A DNA stretch of 64,000 bases from Chryseobacterium sp. JM1 (GCF_000737715.1 NZ_JPRN01000007.1:124001-188000); one strand, 5' to 3'; positions 9,227-19,019 are shown, counted from the stretch's first letter. Numbers and translations are program-made. The notes: generated from the letters alone by a model not told the origin.

Positions 9227-9234
9227 TATATTTG
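9227..9234 (+). promoter_or_regulatory. Putative -7 box for the 5'-nucleotidase/porZ/recO operon
   Basis: TATATTTG fits TAnnTTTG about 100 bases before the first gene. A second match, TAAATTTG at 9324-9331, lies only 6 bases before the ATG and would give a leaderless transcript. Which is used cannot be told. Confidence 0.4.
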
Positions 9235-9337
9235 CATATACTAAAAGATATTATGACATCGTGATGACCAAAGTTGCTGATCAAAGCACTATGGTACCGG
9301 CGATTACATATGACCTTTAAAAATAAATTTGCAACAT

Positions 9338-10096
9338 ATGAAAAATAAATTCTTGTTACTAGGAATTGCTCTGGCCTCCCTTACTGCCTGCAAGACAGCT
9401 TCTACGCTGCAGCTGGCGGAAGTAAAGACCCAGAAGAATATTTCTATTAATAATGAGCTGAAAAATGATGAGGAGTTTGTAAAGATTATCGAACCTTATA
9501 AGCAGAAACTGGATAAGGAGATGAATCAGAAGATCTCCCACACCAGCATCGATCTTACCAAACAGGGCGATAACAGCAATCTGGGCAGTCTTTTGGCCGA
9601 CTATACCTTCGAAGGTGCAGATGCCTGGACGAAAAAAAATCTTCAGAAAAACGTAGATGCGGCTCTGATCAACATCGGAGGAATTCGTACTACCATTGGA
9701 AAAGGAGATATTTTCCTTAAAAACGTCTTTGAAGTAATGCCTTTTGAAAATGAAGTGATCATTGTAAAAATGAAAGGATCAGACCTTCAGGGGCTTTTTG
9801 ATTATTATGCAAAAACTCAGGTGAACAATCCTGTTTCCCACTTATACATTGAAACCAATAACGGACAGCTGACCAAATCTCTGATCAACGGAAAGTCTGT
9901 AGATCCTTCAAAGGAATATTACATCGCGACTTCAGATTATCTGGCGCTGGGCGGTGACAATATGAAATTCTTTTCCAAAGGGGAATCTATTTCTACAGGA
10001 ATCAGACTGAGAGATCTTTTCATTGAGTATTTCAGGAAAAATTCTGAAGTGGTTCCGAATACAGATGTTCGTTTAAATTTTATCGGTAAGAAATAA
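9338..10096 (+). CDS. Lipoprotein equal to the 5'-nucleotidase C-terminal domain
   Basis: The start is the ATG at 9338 (MKNKFLLLG); an upstream in-frame TTG is less likely. The lipobox LTAC gives an N-terminal signal of about 18 residues. The body (about 250 aa) matches the C-terminal, substrate-specificity domain of UshA-type 5'-nucleotidases: 'SNLGSLLADYTFEGADAW', 'DAALINIGGIRTTIGKGD', 'VFEVMPFENEVIIVKMKG', and 'YIATSDYLALGGDNMKFF'. The catalytic metallophosphatase half is encoded by the next gene. The two overlap by one base (TAATG), so they likely form a two-subunit enzyme in the periplasm or outer membrane. The order is reversed relative to the single-chain enzyme. Confidence 0.85.
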   Translation: MKNKFLLLGIALASLTACKTASTLQLAEVKTQKNISINNELKNDEEFVKIIEPYKQKLDKEMNQKISHTSIDLTKQGDNSNLGSLLADYTFEGADAWTKKNLQKNVDAALINIGGIRTTIGKGDIFLKNVFEVMPFENEVIIVKMKGSDLQGLFDYYAKTQVNNPVSHLYIETNNGQLTKSLINGKSVDPSKEYYIATSDYLALGGDNMKFFSKGESISTGIRLRDLFIEYFRKNSEVVPNTDVRLNFIGKK

Positions 10097-11046
10097 TGGA
10101 TAGAAAAAGTTTTTTAAAAGTAATAGGCGGTGGATCTTTAGCAGCAGCTTTAGCTCCCAATATGATGATGGCAGAAGAATTGAAACTCAACCCTTTCACT
10201 TCTGCGAATAAACTCACCATTCTTCATACCAACGACCAGCACAGCAGAATAGAGCCTTTTGACGCCAGCTATACCAGAAATCCCAATCAGGGAGGATTTG
10301 CCAGAAGAGCAAGTCTGATCCAGCAGATCAGAAGTCAGGAAAGCAATGTGCTTCTTCTGGATTCCGGAGATATTTTTCAGGGAACACCTTATTTCAATTT
10401 CTTTGGCGGTGAACTTGAATTCAAACTGATGTCTATGATGAAATATGATGCTTCCACCATGGGAAATCATGATTTCGACAACAGTCTGGATGGTTTCTTA
10501 AAAGTACTTCCCAACGCGAAGTTCCCATTTATCTGTTCAAACTATGATTTTAAGAATACAGTTCTGGACGGTAAGACTTCACCCTACAAGATTTTTAATA
10601 AAAACGGAATTAAAGTAGGCATTTTCGGAGTAGGTATCCAGCTGGACGGCCTTGTGGGCAAAAAGCAGTATGGCGAAACTGTGTACTCAGATCCTGTAGA
10701 GGTAGCTCAGCATTATTCCAACTTCCTTAAAAACGAACAAAAATGTGATCTTGTGATCTGCCTTTCTCACATTGGCTATGATTATAAAGATGAACCTAAT
10801 AAAATAAGCGACAAAGTTCTGGCTGCCAAAACAGAAAATATTGATATTATCTTAGGCGGACATACCCACACTTTCTTATCCGAACCACAATCTTTTACCA
10901 ACAGACAGGGTAAAAATGTTCTGGTCAATCAGGTAGGATGGGCCGGCCTTCTTCTGGGCAGAATAGATTTTTACTTTGACGCCAATAAAAACGTAAAGCA
11001 TATTTCCTGGAATAACCAGGCGATAGACAGCAGTATAACCGTATAA
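10096..11046 (+). CDS. Metallophosphatase, 5'-nucleotidase N-terminal domain
   Basis: 316 residues with a dimetal phosphoesterase fold. Metal and catalytic motifs are 'TILHTNDQHSRIEPF' (D, H), 'LLDSGDIFQGTPYF' (D), 'STMGNHDFD' (NHD), 'CLSHIGYDYK' (H) and 'LGGHTHTF' (GHTH). The N-terminus 'MDRKSFLKVIGGGSLAAALAP' looks like a Tat-type signal with an RK instead of RR pair, so export is likely. It lacks the C-terminal nucleotide-binding domain, which the preceding overlapping gene supplies. Expected role: extracytoplasmic nucleotide dephosphorylation for nucleoside and phosphate uptake. Confidence 0.88.
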   Translation: MDRKSFLKVIGGGSLAAALAPNMMMAEELKLNPFTSANKLTILHTNDQHSRIEPFDASYTRNPNQGGFARRASLIQQIRSQESNVLLLDSGDIFQGTPYFNFFGGELEFKLMSMMKYDASTMGNHDFDNSLDGFLKVLPNAKFPFICSNYDFKNTVLDGKTSPYKIFNKNGIKVGIFGVGIQLDGLVGKKQYGETVYSDPVEVAQHYSNFLKNEQKCDLVICLSHIGYDYKDEPNKISDKVLAAKTENIDIILGGHTHTFLSEPQSFTNRQGKNVLVNQVGWAGLLLGRIDFYFDANKNVKHISWNNQAIDSSITV

Positions 11047-11047
11047 T

Positions 11048-13303
11048 ATGAAAAAACTCTCTTTAATCTCTCTGGGTATTTTAGCATCCCTGCAATTCAT
11101 AGATGCACAGGTCATTTCATCAAAAAAATGGACGGATCTTTTTTCCTATAATAATGTTCTGGCCATGAAGGAGGACAACGGGAAGATAATTGCAGCCACA
11201 GAAAACGGACTGTTCTACTATACCATTGCAACCGGAGAAGTGACCAAACTGTCAAAAGCCAATGGTCTACACGATGTCAGCATCACTGCATTCGACTATA
11301 ATCCACAAACTAAAGTAGGAGTTATTGGATATGCAAACGGATCTTTGGACATCGTTACTCCACAGGAGATTAAATATGTTGTTGATATTCCTATCGCTAC
11401 CGGCTATAACGGCAGCAAAAAAGTCAATCACATTTCTATTACAGGAGATCAGGCTGTCATATCTGTTGGATACGGTCTTTCTGTATTCAATCTGAAAAAA
11501 CTGGAATTCGGAGACTCTTCATTTTTTATGAACGGAGGAGTGTATGAAGCCAGTAATGAAGCAACAATTTTTGGAAACAAAGTCTATTCTGTGACGAATA
11601 GCGGTCTGAAAAGCCATGAAATGAACATCACATTTCCGGTATTCTCTACATGGACCACAGAAATAGCCGGATCATTTAAACATATAGACGCCGATGCTTC
11701 CTCAATGATTTATTCTTCCGCCACCTCTGCATTCATCTATAATAATGGGACCGGTACTCCGCTTCCTTCTTCTTTTGGAAATATCAGGGATATTGTTTTA
11801 ACATCAAACAACATCGTTGTAACAGACAACAGGATTTATACATTCGGCTTAAACGGAATATCTTTAAATGCCGTAAGTTTAGGAGAGGAATGCAATACAG
11901 CGATTACAACAGGCAGTGGAAAAATATATGGAGGAACTCTATTATCCGGAATAAAAGATGAAGGAAGTACTACCTATAAACCTTCAGGTCCTTATTTAAA
12001 TTCTGCCTACAAAATCAATCTGTATGATAATAACCAAATGCTGGTATCATCCGGATCCAGGATAAACAGATTTAATCAGGTCGCATTAAACCCCAAAAAT
12101 CCCGGGTTTTATTATTTTAACGGATCAGAGTGGATATATTCTTCCTTTTTTGTAGGAAATACAACGACTCGATTCAATGTCCTGGATGCCGTTGTCAACC
12201 CTACTGATACCAATGAGGTTTTCTTTACCAATTATTTAGGTACTGCAGGAGGTGAAGGAGTTTACAGAATGAAATATAATGCCACCAATAAAGATTTCGA
12301 ATTTGTGAAATATTATACGGGAACTTTCCGTCCGGTAGGTTTTGCATCAGACAACCAGAATAATCTTTTTGTATCCATCGCATTCAATAGCGGTAACCCC
12401 ACGATTTGGATTTATGATAAAGCGGCAGATAATTTTCTCTTAAAAAAAGTAGTATTAAGCAGTGATGGTATACAAAAACCTGTTTTTTATGAAAATATGT
12501 TATGGATCCCGCTTCCCAGAACCAATAACTTCCTGGTATATGACTATAAAGCTGCCCTCAATCTTTCTGACGATACCGAATATATATTAAAAGATACAAA
12601 TGGTTTCGCAGGAAACTCCAAAGGAACACTATCGGTAGCATTCGACAAGTCCGGAGATGCCTGGATTGGTACTGACAGCGGTTTGAGAATATTAGCCAAT
12701 GCTGCTGCAGAAATAAAAACTCCAAACCCAACGGTAGAGCCTATCATTATAGAACAGAGTGGGCTTGGAGAAGAACTTTTCAGAGACGGGCAAATCCTCC
12801 AGATAGAAGTAGATGCCGGAAATTACAAATGGGTTTCTGTAGACGGAGGTGGGGTATACTATCTTTCTGCAGACGGTCAGCAGACCATTAAGCATTTTAC
12901 AAAAGAAAACTCTCCTCTTCCTACCAATTCTGTAACCGATATCAAGGTGGACAAGAAAACAGGAAAGGTATATTTTGCAACCTTCAATGGTATCGTAGCC
13001 TATCACGGTGATGTAGGTGATGTAACATCCAACTTCGGAAATGTAGTGGTTTACCCTAATCCGGTAGTCTATTCCAACTTTAAAGGAAAAGTAACGATAA
13101 AAGGGTTGGCAGAAAAAACAAATATCAGAATCACTGATGCGGCAGGAAATGTCATCCACTCTGCAGTAGCCAGAGGAGGTTATTATGAATGGGACCTTAC
13201 CAATCAAAAAGGAACCAGAGTAGCTTCAGGTATGTATTTCGTACTGATGACCAATGAGGACGGATCGGATAAAGCTACCGCAAAAATAGGTGTGGTCAAT
13301 TAA
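11048..13303 (+). CDS. porZ: PorZ-like T9SS protein with beta-propellers and sorting domain
   Basis: A 751-residue secreted protein with signal peptide ('MKKLSLISLGILASLQFIDAQ'). Repeated beta-propeller blades of the two-component-regulator propeller type follow, e.g. 'IIAATENGLFYY', 'DAWIGTDSGLRIL' and 'YKWVSVDGGGVYYL'. It ends in a type IX secretion CTD (from 'VVVYPNPV', about residue 660, to 'KATAKIGVVN'). PorZ of the T9SS attachment complex, which helps deliver A-LPS to cargo, has this layout and size. The call rests on architecture plus the position directly before recO; an unrelated propeller cargo protein is the alternative. It starts 2 bases after the metallophosphatase and overlaps recO by one base. 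Confidence 0.65.
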   Translation: MKKLSLISLGILASLQFIDAQVISSKKWTDLFSYNNVLAMKEDNGKIIAATENGLFYYTIATGEVTKLSKANGLHDVSITAFDYNPQTKVGVIGYANGSLDIVTPQEIKYVVDIPIATGYNGSKKVNHISITGDQAVISVGYGLSVFNLKKLEFGDSSFFMNGGVYEASNEATIFGNKVYSVTNSGLKSHEMNITFPVFSTWTTEIAGSFKHIDADASSMIYSSATSAFIYNNGTGTPLPSSFGNIRDIVLTSNNIVVTDNRIYTFGLNGISLNAVSLGEECNTAITTGSGKIYGGTLLSGIKDEGSTTYKPSGPYLNSAYKINLYDNNQMLVSSGSRINRFNQVALNPKNPGFYYFNGSEWIYSSFFVGNTTTRFNVLDAVVNPTDTNEVFFTNYLGTAGGEGVYRMKYNATNKDFEFVKYYTGTFRPVGFASDNQNNLFVSIAFNSGNPTIWIYDKAADNFLLKKVVLSSDGIQKPVFYENMLWIPLPRTNNFLVYDYKAALNLSDDTEYILKDTNGFAGNSKGTLSVAFDKSGDAWIGTDSGLRILANAAAEIKTPNPTVEPIIIEQSGLGEELFRDGQILQIEVDAGNYKWVSVDGGGVYYLSADGQQTIKHFTKENSPLPTNSVTDIKVDKKTGKVYFATFNGIVAYHGDVGDVTSNFGNVVVYPNPVVYSNFKGKVTIKGLAEKTNIRITDAAGNVIHSAVARGGYYEWDLTNQKGTRVASGMYFVLMTNEDGSDKATAKIGVVN

Positions 13304-13989
13304 TGAATTCACAAAACGGATTTTTATTATCTTTTATAAAATACGGCGAAAATGATGCAGTTCTGCATTGTTTTACAGAGGAGGATGGCTTTCAGACTTA
13401 TTTCGTAAAGGGGATTTATTCCAAAAGAAATAAAAAGAAAGCCCTGCTTCAGCCTTTGAGCATGCTCAGCTTTACCATTAATCCCACGAGAGGCAACGGA
13501 ATCCCTTCCGTTTCAAGGTTTGAACTGGTGAAAAGCCATGATATGTATATGGATATCAAAGCCAATACCGTAATATTCTTTATCTCTGATTTCCTGAATC
13601 AGGTTTTAAGACACGAAAATAAAAACCCGGGTCTCTTTTTCAGTATAGATCAATTTATCGATGAGCTGAATGGGAAAAACTACCAGTGTCATCTTCTTTT
13701 TTTAATTACGATACTCAAAATTCAGGGCGTAGCTCCTTTGATCAACAACGGGCCATATTTAGATCCGGAGACCGGAACTTTTTCTATGGTTTCGACTCAC
13801 CATCTGTTTACTGAAGAAATTTCAGCCATATGGAAGACAGCACTATACTCTGAAAACCTCTACACGACAAAGATTCCCAACGCTTTAAGAAAAGATTTTC
13901 TGGACAGTCTTCTCGTCTACTATCATTATCATATTACAGATTTTAAAATCCCGACATCGCTGGAAGTTATTCAGCAAATCTTTGAGTAG
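13303..13989 (+). CDS. recO: DNA repair protein RecO
   Basis: 228 residues with the RecO N-terminal OB fold ('GFLLSFIKYGENDAVLHCFT', 'YFVKGIYSKRNKKKALLQPL'). A helical C-terminal region follows ('FFSIDQFIDELNGKNYQCHLL', 'YLDPETGTFS'). RecO loads RecA on SSB-coated DNA with RecR. The usual C-terminal zinc cysteines are absent, as in many Bacteroidota. The start ATG overlaps the stop of the propeller gene (TAATG), so it is the last gene of the 9.3-14 kb operon. Confidence 0.93.
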   Translation: MNSQNGFLLSFIKYGENDAVLHCFTEEDGFQTYFVKGIYSKRNKKKALLQPLSMLSFTINPTRGNGIPSVSRFELVKSHDMYMDIKANTVIFFISDFLNQVLRHENKNPGLFFSIDQFIDELNGKNYQCHLLFLITILKIQGVAPLINNGPYLDPETGTFSMVSTHHLFTEEISAIWKTALYSENLYTTKIPNALRKDFLDSLLVYYHYHITDFKIPTSLEVIQQIFE

Positions 13990-14036
13990 TTTGAGGTCCT
14001 AAAAGTAACTCCCATCTTCCCTCTTCCATCACCCAA

Positions 14037-16697
14037 CTATTCACTCTTCACTTCACCCGGCATTTCCGTTTCAGACTCCGCTATTTCTTTTTTGGAGAAT
14101 CTTGGCTGCAGGATTTTTGCAATCAAACCCGTCCATCCCGTTTGGTGGGAAGCTCCTACTCCTCTCCCATTATCGCCATGGAAATATTCGTAAAATAAAA
14201 TATAGTCTTTGAAATCAGGATCGGTTTGAAACCTTTCATATTGGCCATTCACCGGGCGATTTCCGTTTTCATCCTTTAAAAAAATCTTTGATAACCTTTT
14301 GCTCAAAGAATCTGCAATTTGATCAAGGTTAGAATAATTTCCGCTTCCCGTAGGATATTCCACCATAAAATCCGGGCTGTAATAGAAGAAAAACCGTTGA
14401 AGACTTTCAATAATCAAAAAGTTAATAGGAAACCAGATCGGTCCGCGCCAATTGCTGTTTCCTCCGAAAAGACCACTATCGCTTTCTGCAGGCGTATATT
14501 TTACACAGTAATCCGTTCCGTTTAAGTTTAAGGTATAAGGATTATTTTCATATTCTTTGGACAAAGCCCGAACACCATAATCGCTTAAGAATTCTTCAGG
14601 ATTCAGCATTCTTTTCAAAAGTCTCTTTAATCTGTGCCCGCGAAGCAATGACAGAAGGTGCTTGGAGTCCTGCCCTTTTACTTCCCATCTCGATACAAGT
14701 GAGGCCAGCTCAGGCTTATTTTCAAGAACCCATTTCATTCTTTTTTTGAAATTGGGCAACTTTTCGATCATCTCGTCATCAATGACCTCAACAGCAAACA
14801 TCGGAATCAGTCCAACAATAGTCCGAAGCCTCAGATACATATGATCACCGTCGCTGGAAGCAATGGCATCGTAGAAAAATTCATCTTCCTGGTCCCAAAG
14901 ACTGAACTCTTCATCACCCATATTATCCAGTGAATTGGCGATAGAAAGGAAATGCTCAAAAAACTTCATGGCCATTTCTTCATACACATTATTGTAAAGA
15001 GCAAGCTCAAGCGCAATTCTCATCATATTCAGCGCAAACATGGCCATCCAGCTTGTTCCGTCCGATTGTTCCAGCTGCTCACCATTCGGAAGCGTTGTAT
15101 TTCGGTCAAAAACACCGATATTATCGAGCCCTAAAAAGCCTCCTTCAAAAATATTATTGCCGTTGCTGTCTTTTTTATTCACCCACCATGTAAAATTCAT
15201 GAGCAGTTTTTGAAAAGCACTTTCCAGAAATTCAAGATCAGGCTTTCCATTGATATATTCATCAATTTTAAATACCCTGAAAACGGCCCAGCCATGAACC
15301 GGAGGATTCACATCGCTAAAGTTCCATTCATAGGCAGGAAGCTGTCCGTTGGGGTGCATATACCATTCAAACAGGAAAAGTTTCAGCTGATGTTTTGCAA
15401 AATCAGGATCGATTAATGAAAAACTGATCGTATGAAACGCCAGATCCCAGGTCGCATACCAAGGATATTCCCATTTATCGGGCATTGAAATGATATGTTC
15501 ATTATTCAGATGCTTCCAGTCGTAATTCCTGATCTTCTCACGGGATTTAGGTGGTGGCATTTCTGCAGGATCACCTTTCAGCCATTTTTCTACGTTGTAA
15601 TGATAAAACATTTTATTCCAGAGCATTCCTGCGAAAGCCTGCCGCTGAACCAGTTTTTCATCTTCCGTTTTTATTCCCTCCTGAATTTCAGCATAAAACT
15701 CATCTGCTTCTTTTTTTCTCAGTTCGAAAACCTTATCAAAATCAGCAAACGGTGTTTTTAAATCTTTATCGGTCAACCTGAATTCAAAAGTTTTGGATTC
15801 TCCGGCTTTCAGGATTTCATCAATGAAAAAAGAAGCTTTTGTTCCGCTACCTTTCGGATTGACCGCCTGAGAATTTCCGTTAATGACAAAATCATTGATC
15901 CCGTCTTTGCAGTATTTTGATTCATTTGCAGATTGATACAGTCTTTCAATATTCGTTTCGTTGTTACAGAACAATGTTTTTGAGGACTGCTTTGCGTAGA
16001 TATTTTTAATGGTAAGATCTTTATGGCTAATCTCAATACGTTCCGCATCTTCGCTGTCCAGTTGCGGTTTGTAGTCGTCATATCCCCAATTCCACGTATT
16101 CCTGAACCAAACCGTTGGCAATATCACAATCGGAGCTTCTTTTTCAGATTTATTGATGACCGTAAGTTTTATCAAAATATCATGTTCGCTTTCTTTGGCA
16201 TACTCAATGAACAGATCAAAGTATTCATTCTGATCAAAGATTCCGGTATCAATTAATTCATATTCCGCTTCATCCTTACTTCTTTCTGAATTGTTTTTTA
16301 AAAGATCTTCATACGGAAAAGCATTCTGTGGATATTTGTACAGCATTTTCATGTAAGAATGCGTAGGTGTGGAATCCAGATAGTAGAAATATTCCTTCAC
16401 ATCTTCCCCGTGATTTCCCTGTCCGTTGGTCAGGCCAAAGAAGCGTTCTTTCACCATTTTATCTTTCTTATTCCAGAATCCTATGGAAAAGACCAGCTTC
16501 TGGAGATCATCACAAATTCCACAAATCCCTTCCTCACCCCAACGGTAAGTTTTGGCTTCTGCCGTATCATGATTGGTGTAATTCCAGGCATCCCCGTTGG
16601 CGCTGTAATCTTCACGGACGAGCCCCCATTCGCGGTTGCTGACGTAGGGTCCCCATTTTTTCCATGCGAGATCTGAAAGTCTTTGTTTTTCGGACAT
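14037..16697 (-). CDS. GH63/MGH1-like glycoside hydrolase
   Basis: 886 residues. The N-terminus 'LAWKKWGPYVSNREWGLVREDYS' and 'GDAWNYTNHDTAEAKTYRWG' are typical of the glucosidase/mannosylglycerate-hydrolase-like family related to GH63. The (alpha/alpha)6 barrel includes 'MPDKWEYPWYATWDLAFHTI' and 'NGQLPAYEWNFSDVNPPVHG'. 'WRGPIWFPINFLIIESL' and 'GASHQTGWTGLIAKILQ' follow near the end; acidic residues in these blocks are the likely catalytic pair. No signal peptide, so cytoplasmic action on an alpha-glucoside such as a trehalose- or glucosylglycerate-type solute is plausible. The next upstream gene is a glucose-dehydrogenase-like SDR. Confidence 0.82.
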   Translation of the reverse strand: MSEKQRLSDLAWKKWGPYVSNREWGLVREDYSANGDAWNYTNHDTAEAKTYRWGEEGICGICDDLQKLVFSIGFWNKKDKMVKERFFGLTNGQGNHGEDVKEYFYYLDSTPTHSYMKMLYKYPQNAFPYEDLLKNNSERSKDEAEYELIDTGIFDQNEYFDLFIEYAKESEHDILIKLTVINKSEKEAPIVILPTVWFRNTWNWGYDDYKPQLDSEDAERIEISHKDLTIKNIYAKQSSKTLFCNNETNIERLYQSANESKYCKDGINDFVINGNSQAVNPKGSGTKASFFIDEILKAGESKTFEFRLTDKDLKTPFADFDKVFELRKKEADEFYAEIQEGIKTEDEKLVQRQAFAGMLWNKMFYHYNVEKWLKGDPAEMPPPKSREKIRNYDWKHLNNEHIISMPDKWEYPWYATWDLAFHTISFSLIDPDFAKHQLKLFLFEWYMHPNGQLPAYEWNFSDVNPPVHGWAVFRVFKIDEYINGKPDLEFLESAFQKLLMNFTWWVNKKDSNGNNIFEGGFLGLDNIGVFDRNTTLPNGEQLEQSDGTSWMAMFALNMMRIALELALYNNVYEEMAMKFFEHFLSIANSLDNMGDEEFSLWDQEDEFFYDAIASSDGDHMYLRLRTIVGLIPMFAVEVIDDEMIEKLPNFKKRMKWVLENKPELASLVSRWEVKGQDSKHLLSLLRGHRLKRLLKRMLNPEEFLSDYGVRALSKEYENNPYTLNLNGTDYCVKYTPAESDSGLFGGNSNWRGPIWFPINFLIIESLQRFFFYYSPDFMVEYPTGSGNYSNLDQIADSLSKRLSKIFLKDENGNRPVNGQYERFQTDPDFKDYILFYEYFHGDNGRGVGASHQTGWTGLIAKILQPRFSKKEIAESETEMPGEVKSE

Positions 16698-16775
16698 GTG
16701 TTTTTTGGTGTATTAATGTATTGATGTAAAATGTATTAATGATATCAGATTTCAGATATGGGAGTCGTTATCAGT

Positions 16776-16800
16776 GGTGGCTTCGGGAGCCTCATCCACC
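16776..16800. repeat. 25-bp palindromic repeat, copy 1
   Basis: The arms GGTGG and CCACC enclose the core CTTCGGGAGCCTCAT. The core contains an inner hairpin GGCT-TCGGG-AGCC. The second copy at 30650-30674 has the same core with compensating arm changes. Just beyond, 16850-16903 is a low-complexity run of CTCTAAAACTCTCAAACCC words. Confidence 0.7.
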
Positions 16801-16905
16801 GGGTATTTGTCGTTTGTTCAATACTTTCGGATTCACAGCTTTCAACTCTAATGCTCTCCACTCTAAAACTCTCAAACCCTAAAACTCTCAAACCCCAAAA
16901 CTCGC

Positions 16906-17715
16906 TTACCCTCCTGTAGAAAAGCTCTCAAAAGTCGTCATCCCGCCATCTACAAAAATGCTGGTTCCGGTGATGTAGTCTGCAAGATCACTTGCGATAA
17001 AAGCGGCTAAGTTTCCGATATCCTGTGGCTGTCCTATTCTGTTGTATGGAATAAGGTTCAGTAATGAATTCAAGGCTTCCGGAGTACTCCATGCATCTTT
17101 ATTGATCGGTGTTTGAATAGCACCGGGACAAATTGAATTGACACGGATCTTATTGGCTCCGTATTCCTGTGCAAGCGTCTGCATCAGCATTCTGACGGCG
17201 CCCTTGCTGGATGCATAATTGGCATGACCGGCCCACGGAATAATTTCGTGAACGGAACTAATATGGATGATTTTTCCACAGGCAATGGAACGGGAAGGAT
17301 CTATACCTCTGCGCAGGAACTCTTTGATGGCTTCGCGGGCGCACAGAAACTGTCCGGTAAGATTCACACCTATCACCGCATTCCATTGATCGATGGTCAT
17401 TTCTGTAAATTTTGCGTCTTTCTGAATTCCGGCATTATTGATAAGAATATCTACGGTCCCGAATTGTGAAACAGCATCCTGAAACATTTTAATGACCTGA
17501 TCTTCTTTGGAAACATCACACTGGTATGTGATTCCTTTTCCACCGGCATCTGTAATTTCCTTTAAAACAGCTTTCGCCTCATCGGTTGATCTTTCTGAAG
17601 AATGATTGACGATTACTGTAGCACCGGCATCTGCCAGAGATTTTGCGATTCCTGAACCTATTCCGCTGGATGCTCCTGTAACGACAGCTACTTGATTGCG
17701 AAGTGATATTTCCAT
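16906..17715 (-). CDS. SDR-family glucose 1-dehydrogenase-like enzyme
   Basis: 269 residues. The Rossmann glycine motif TGASSGIGSGIA (about residues 13-24), 'LINNAGIQKDA' (about 89), and the catalytic Ser/Tyr/Lys in 'HISSVHEIIPWAGHANYASS' followed by K are all present. The C-terminus 'YITGTSIFVDGGMT' is standard. The overall pattern (AEAKAVLKEITDAGG, then the VHEIIPW segment) matches glucose 1-dehydrogenases that oxidise glucose with NAD(P). It lies about 200 bases upstream of the glycosidase on the same strand, so a glucose-release plus glucose-oxidation pairing is possible but unproved. Confidence 0.85.
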   Translation of the reverse strand: MEISLRNQVAVVTGASSGIGSGIAKSLADAGATVIVNHSSERSTDEAKAVLKEITDAGGKGITYQCDVSKEDQVIKMFQDAVSQFGTVDILINNAGIQKDAKFTEMTIDQWNAVIGVNLTGQFLCAREAIKEFLRRGIDPSRSIACGKIIHISSVHEIIPWAGHANYASSKGAVRMLMQTLAQEYGANKIRVNSICPGAIQTPINKDAWSTPEALNSLLNLIPYNRIGQPQDIGNLAAFIASDLADYITGTSIFVDGGMTTFESFSTGG

Positions 17716-17788
17716 ATTTTATGATTTGATGTTACTCAAAGTTATGGAAACAATTCACCAGGATGGAATTTTTAAATTTAAAATTTTC

Positions 17789-18262
17789 TTAAAGTTTTTT
17801 GTACATCAGATATTGCGGACCACTTCTTCCCATTCTGCTTTTACCATCATACGCATATCCTGTTTTCAGATAAAGATGATAGGCTGAAAGATTTTTCTGA
17901 TTGACTGCAAGAACAATTTCATCACAGTCAGGAAAGGTTTTCTTCACAAACTCATCAACGATCTGCATGGCTTCTTTTCCAATCCCTCTTCCCTGTAAGG
18001 CTGGGTTTATGGATAAGGACCTCAACAATGCCGATTGAGTATTATCCGTCAGTTCGAATTTATCTTCTCCAAAATCCAGAACGAAAAATCCGGCAGGTTC
18101 GTTATCTTCAAAAACAGTAACGGAAAAAGACTTGGAATCATTTCTCTCACTGATCCTATTCAAAGCCTGTTCTACGGTTGACGTATACTGTTGCTGATTT
18201 TCATCCAGGGCATAATTAAGCGCGGAGAAATCTTCCTGTTTAAAAAGTTCTAATCTGACCAT
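17789..18262 (-). CDS. GNAT-family N-acetyltransferase
   Basis: 157 residues with a GNAT core. The beta4 and acetyl-CoA pyrophosphate loop is 'LLRSLSINPALQGRGIGKEA', followed by 'VLAVNQKNLSAYHLYLKTGY'. Substrate unknown. It begins 5 bases after the DUF1684 gene on the same strand, so the two form a small operon. Confidence 0.87.
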   Translation of the reverse strand: MVRLELFKQEDFSALNYALDENQQQYTSTVEQALNRISERNDSKSFSVTVFEDNEPAGFFVLDFGEDKFELTDNTQSALLRSLSINPALQGRGIGKEAMQIVDEFVKKTFPDCDEIVLAVNQKNLSAYHLYLKTGYAYDGKSRMGRSGPQYLMYKKL

Positions 18263-18267
18263 ATTTT

Positions 18268-18885
18268 TTAATGATGATAAATATCCTGATACATCACACC
18301 CGCTCTGATCTCTACCGGAAGTTTGTTTTCTTCAGGAACAATCGGGCAGTTGTAATCGTAAGCGTTATAGGCGCAATAGGGTTGATAAGATTGGTTGAAA
18401 TCCAGAACGATGGTGTTTCCTTTCGGTATCTTCAGATCCATATATTTTCCGCCTCCGTATGTGTCTTTTTCGTTCGTCGCATCACGGAAGGGAAGAAAAA
18501 GATGGTCTTTATATTTTTCCTGCTTGATCAGGTCGAGACTTTGATAAAGCGTCAGTGTATAAGGTTTTCCATCCAGCTCAAATGTTGCTTTTCCATATTC
18601 ACGGTAAGACTTGGTTTTACCTGAAGAAGTAGGAAGGTCGAAAGGTTGTGGGTTTTCTGTTTTGGTGAATTGAGCAGTCACTCTGTATTTTAAATCAACC
18701 GGAAAGAAAGGATGTTCTTTAAAATGAGTAAAATTATCTCCGCGTAAAGGCGTTTCCTTCGGATTAAGGTATTCTGCATTAAGTTCTTTTTGAAATTTCT
18801 TAATCTCCAAAATCTCTTTTGAAACCTTTTTCTGGGCAAAAATAAACAGTGGGGACAGCAGAAATATGATTAGGTATTTTTTCAT
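18268..18885 (-). CDS. DUF1684 secreted protein
   Basis: 205 residues with a signal peptide ('MKKYLIIFLLSPLFIFAQKK'). The family pattern is visible: 'LNPKETPLRGDNFTHFKEHP', 'HPFFPVDLKYRVTAQF', then 'LFLPFRDATNEKDTYGGGKY', and 'IVLDFNQSYQPYCAYN' with 'YNCPIVPEENKLPVEIRAG'. DUF1684 proteins are small beta-rich proteins of unknown role. Likely periplasmic. It is the first gene of a pair with the GNAT gene. Confidence 0.85.
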   Translation of the reverse strand: MKKYLIIFLLSPLFIFAQKKVSKEILEIKKFQKELNAEYLNPKETPLRGDNFTHFKEHPFFPVDLKYRVTAQFTKTENPQPFDLPTSSGKTKSYREYGKATFELDGKPYTLTLYQSLDLIKQEKYKDHLFLPFRDATNEKDTYGGGKYMDLKIPKGNTIVLDFNQSYQPYCAYNAYDYNCPIVPEENKLPVEIRAGVMYQDIYHH

Positions 18886-19019
18886 GAATGCTTCAAATTA
18901 TAAGTAAAACTATGAATTTTTCATGGCATGAAAAGTTAAAATTGTAATAAAAACACACAATCTGTTTTAAATAATACCTGTTCCATTTTCTTTAGCATAT
19001 TTTTTGACCCACTGAGCAC

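Noticed and set aside
9264..9320. 18-residue ORF (MTKVADQSTMVPAITYDL) upstream of the 5'-nucleotidase genes
   Set aside because: Too short to judge, no terminator or other attenuator element next to it, no recognisable motif.
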